Source of the DNA: Hyphomicrobiales bacterium
GTDB lineage: Bacteria > Pseudomonadota > Alphaproteobacteria > Rhodospirillales > JACKKN01
Direction of reading: 5' to 3'
DNA length: 64,000 nt
NCBI GenBank assembly: GCA_024236415.1
Contig: JACKKN010000002.1
Location: 186,001 to 250,000 of the forward strand
A program made the position numbers and the translations under genes. Positions 62,410 through 64,000 of this stretch are shown here, piece after piece (the stretch's first letter is position 1; each line of letters begins with the position of its first letter). The notes beneath the pieces are model-generated. The model saw nothing but the letters and a program-made list of their open reading frames with translations. It was not told the origin of the DNA and made no database searches.

Positions 62410-63698
62410 TCGTGAACCTGACCCTGGCCCTGCTGGCCTTCCTCATGCTCGCCGCGCCGGTGGGGCTGACGCTGTTCCTCCTCGCCTTCGGCGTCGACAC
62501 CTTCTATTCCGCCTTCCCGCTGATCCGCGGCCTGGGACAACTGCTGTGGTCGTCCAGCGACAGCAGCCTGCTGATCGCCATCCCGTTCTTCGTCCTGCTG
62601 GGCGAACTGCTGGTCCGCTCGGGCGTGGCCGAGCGCACCTACCGGGCGCTGGACGCCTGGCTGTCGTGGCTGCCGGGCGGGCTGATCCACGCCAACATCG
62701 CCACCGCCACCTTCTTCTCGGCCACCTCGGGCTCGTCGGTGGCCACCGCCGCCACGGTGGCCACCGTGGCCACGCCCCAGGCCCAGCGCCTGGGCTACGA
62801 CCCGCGGCTCTTTACCGGCGCCATCGCCGCCGGCGGCACCCTGGGCATCATGATCCCGCCGTCCATCAACCTGATCGTGTACGGCTTCCTGACCCAGACC
62901 TCGATCCCCCAGCTTTTCCTGGCCGGCCTGGTGCCGGGGGTGCTGATGGCGCTGATGTTCATGGCCCTCACCGGGGTCCTGTGCACGATCCGGCCGGCCC
63001 TGGGCGGGCCGTCCAACCGGGCCACCTGGGGGGCGCGCCTGCGCGGGCTGGCGGACCTGGTGCCCATCGTGTTCCTGTTCCTGACCATCATCGGCTCCAT
63101 CTACCTGGGCTGGGCCACGCCCACCGAGGCGGCCGCCGTGGGGGTGGCCATCGCCGCCGTCATCGCCGCCGCGCACCGCGGCCTGACCCGCGACAACGTG
63201 GCCGCCGCCCTGCTGGGCACGGTCAAGGTGACGGGCATGATCGCCTTCATCCTGGTGGCCGCCTCGTACCTGAACTTCACCCTGGGCGCCGCCGGCCTGG
63301 GGCGCGACCTGCAGGCCCTGCTGGACGGCCTGGCCCTGGGCCCGCTGCAGACCATGCTGGCGGTCATCGCCCTCTACATCGTGCTCGGCTTCTTCATCGA
63401 GACCCTGTCGCTGATGGTGGCCACCATCCCCATCGTCGCCCCGGTGGTCACCGGCATCGGCTACGACCCCATCTGGTTCGGCGTGATGCTGATCCTGCTG
63501 GTGGAGATGGCCCTGATCACGCCGCCCGTGGGCCTCAACCTGTTCGTGGTCCAGGGCGCGCGGCGGGCCATCGGCGCCCCCGGCGGCCTGGTCCAGGTCA
63601 TGGTCGGGGCGGCGCCCTACGCCCTGGTCATGCTGGCCATGGCCGGCCTGCTGCTGGCCTTCCCGCAACTGGCCCTGTGGCTGCCCAGCCTGGGCTGA
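62406..63698 (+). CDS. TRAP transporter large permease (DctM family), second locus
   Basis: A 430-residue membrane protein with the DctM patterns IPFFVLLGELLVRSGVAERTYRALDAWL, FFSATSGSSVATAATVATVATP, GGTLGIMIPPSINLIVYG, WATPTEAAAVGVAIAA and LITPPVGLNLFVVQG. The GTG start overlaps the DctQ stop (GTGA). It is followed by the DUF2848 gene after 17 bases. Confidence 0.94.
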   Translation: MIVNLTLALLAFLMLAAPVGLTLFLLAFGVDTFYSAFPLIRGLGQLLWSSSDSSLLIAIPFFVLLGELLVRSGVAERTYRALDAWLSWLPGGLIHANIATATFFSATSGSSVATAATVATVATPQAQRLGYDPRLFTGAIAAGGTLGIMIPPSINLIVYGFLTQTSIPQLFLAGLVPGVLMALMFMALTGVLCTIRPALGGPSNRATWGARLRGLADLVPIVFLFLTIIGSIYLGWATPTEAAAVGVAIAAVIAAAHRGLTRDNVAAALLGTVKVTGMIAFILVAASYLNFTLGAAGLGRDLQALLDGLALGPLQTMLAVIALYIVLGFFIETLSLMVATIPIVAPVVTGIGYDPIWFGVMLILLVEMALITPPVGLNLFVVQGARRAIGAPGGLVQVMVGAAPYALVMLAMAGLLLAFPQLALWLPSLG

Positions 63699-63715
63699 CC
63701 GACGCGAGGACTCCC

Positions 63716-64000
63716 ATGTCGCTGACCTTCGCCACGCCCCACGACGGCACCCTGTCCCTGGACCCCCGCGCCTGCCTGATCGCCGGCTGGACCGGCCGCG
63801 ACGCCGCCAAGGTGGCCGCGCACATCGAGGAACTGGCCGCCCTGGGGGTGCCCCGGCCCTCGACCACCCCGCTCTACTACCAGGTCCCCGCCGCCCTGCT
63901 GGCCCAGGGGCCGGTGCTCGACGTGCTGGGCGACGCCACCAGCGGCGAGGCCGAGCCCGTGGTGGTCGACGACGGCGAACGTCTGTGGCTGGGCCTGGGC
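63716..64000 (+). CDS. DUF2848 family protein, N-terminal part (cut by window edge)
   Basis: The first 95 codons are present and the frame runs off the right end. The start MSLTFATPHDGTLSL, then CLIAGWTGRDAAKVAAHIEELAALGVPRPSTTPLYYQVP, matches DUF2848 proteins, which have a fumarylacetoacetase-like fold and are commonly found with TRAP genes and other catabolic enzymes. It is the fifth gene of the second TRAP operon. Confidence 0.82.
   Translation, partial: MSLTFATPHDGTLSLDPRACLIAGWTGRDAAKVAAHIEELAALGVPRPSTTPLYYQVPAALLAQGPVLDVLGDATSGEAEPVVVDDGERLWLGLG

Overview
The window reads as chromosome of a very GC-rich alphaproteobacterium, most like the Rhodospirillales. I infer this from gene content and order: rluD next to rpoH, hisZ directly followed by purA, a CRP-type regulator, a PleD-like diguanylate cyclase, a zinc-free 55-residue ribosomal protein L33, and a large set of TRAP transporters. 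No 16S or other taxonomic marker is present, so the placement is an inference. Most of the sequence is dense coding DNA. Long open frames on the opposite strand of real genes are a by-product of the GC content.

Layout. 1-1521: start of an adenylate cyclase (minus strand) and an MFS transporter preceded by an odd four-copy start/stop repeat. 1522-5083: accessory patch with a secreted Cys-rich protein whose signal peptide looks frameshifted, a polymorphic-toxin-like gene with an AT-rich C-terminal tip, an AT-rich small gene converging on it, and a nested inverted-repeat element. 5084-13322: TfoX-like and ribbon-helix-helix proteins, AsmA, a PA14/acyltransferase pair, a tannase-like esterase and a cyclophilin-fold protein. 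13356-21252: housekeeping block dprA, topA, rnr, S41 protease, rpmG. 21348-23751: diguanylate cyclase and CRP homologue, separated by a non-coding stretch with a perfect CRP box and a hairpin terminator (candidate sRNA or attenuated leader). 23956-35145: glycosyltransferase, purU, gamma-glutamyltransferase, a metallo-beta-lactamase-fold protein without HxH, MATE, a ChaN-PDZ protein, an M1-like peptidase, an APC permease and a secreted unknown. 35281-44523: hisZ, purA, a tail-anchored pseudokinase with a membrane partner, rpoH, rluD, a small membrane protein, a JAMM peptidase and threonine aldolase.

44574-55660 is a catabolic island that begins just after tRNA-Glu: HyuA-like and HyuB-like ATP-dependent amidohydrolases, a GntR/HutC regulator, a complete TRAP transporter, a PLP decarboxylase and a class III aminotransferase. 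Two identical 14-bp palindromes (TTGCTCTAGAGCAA) sit 5-7 bp upstream of the -35 boxes of three predicted promoters in this block, so one regulator probably controls the whole island. 55764-58776 is a HlyD/ABC/ABC-2 exporter. 58799 to the end is a second TRAP locus with a LysR regulator, a DUF1445 hydro-lyase-like protein and a DUF2848 protein cut by the window edge.

Most interesting items: the GntR palindrome regulon, the CRP-box/terminator region between crp and the GGDEF gene, the modular toxin with its possible immunity gene, the start/stop relay ahead of the MFS gene, the pseudokinase-membrane protein pair and the apparently permuted acyltransferase.
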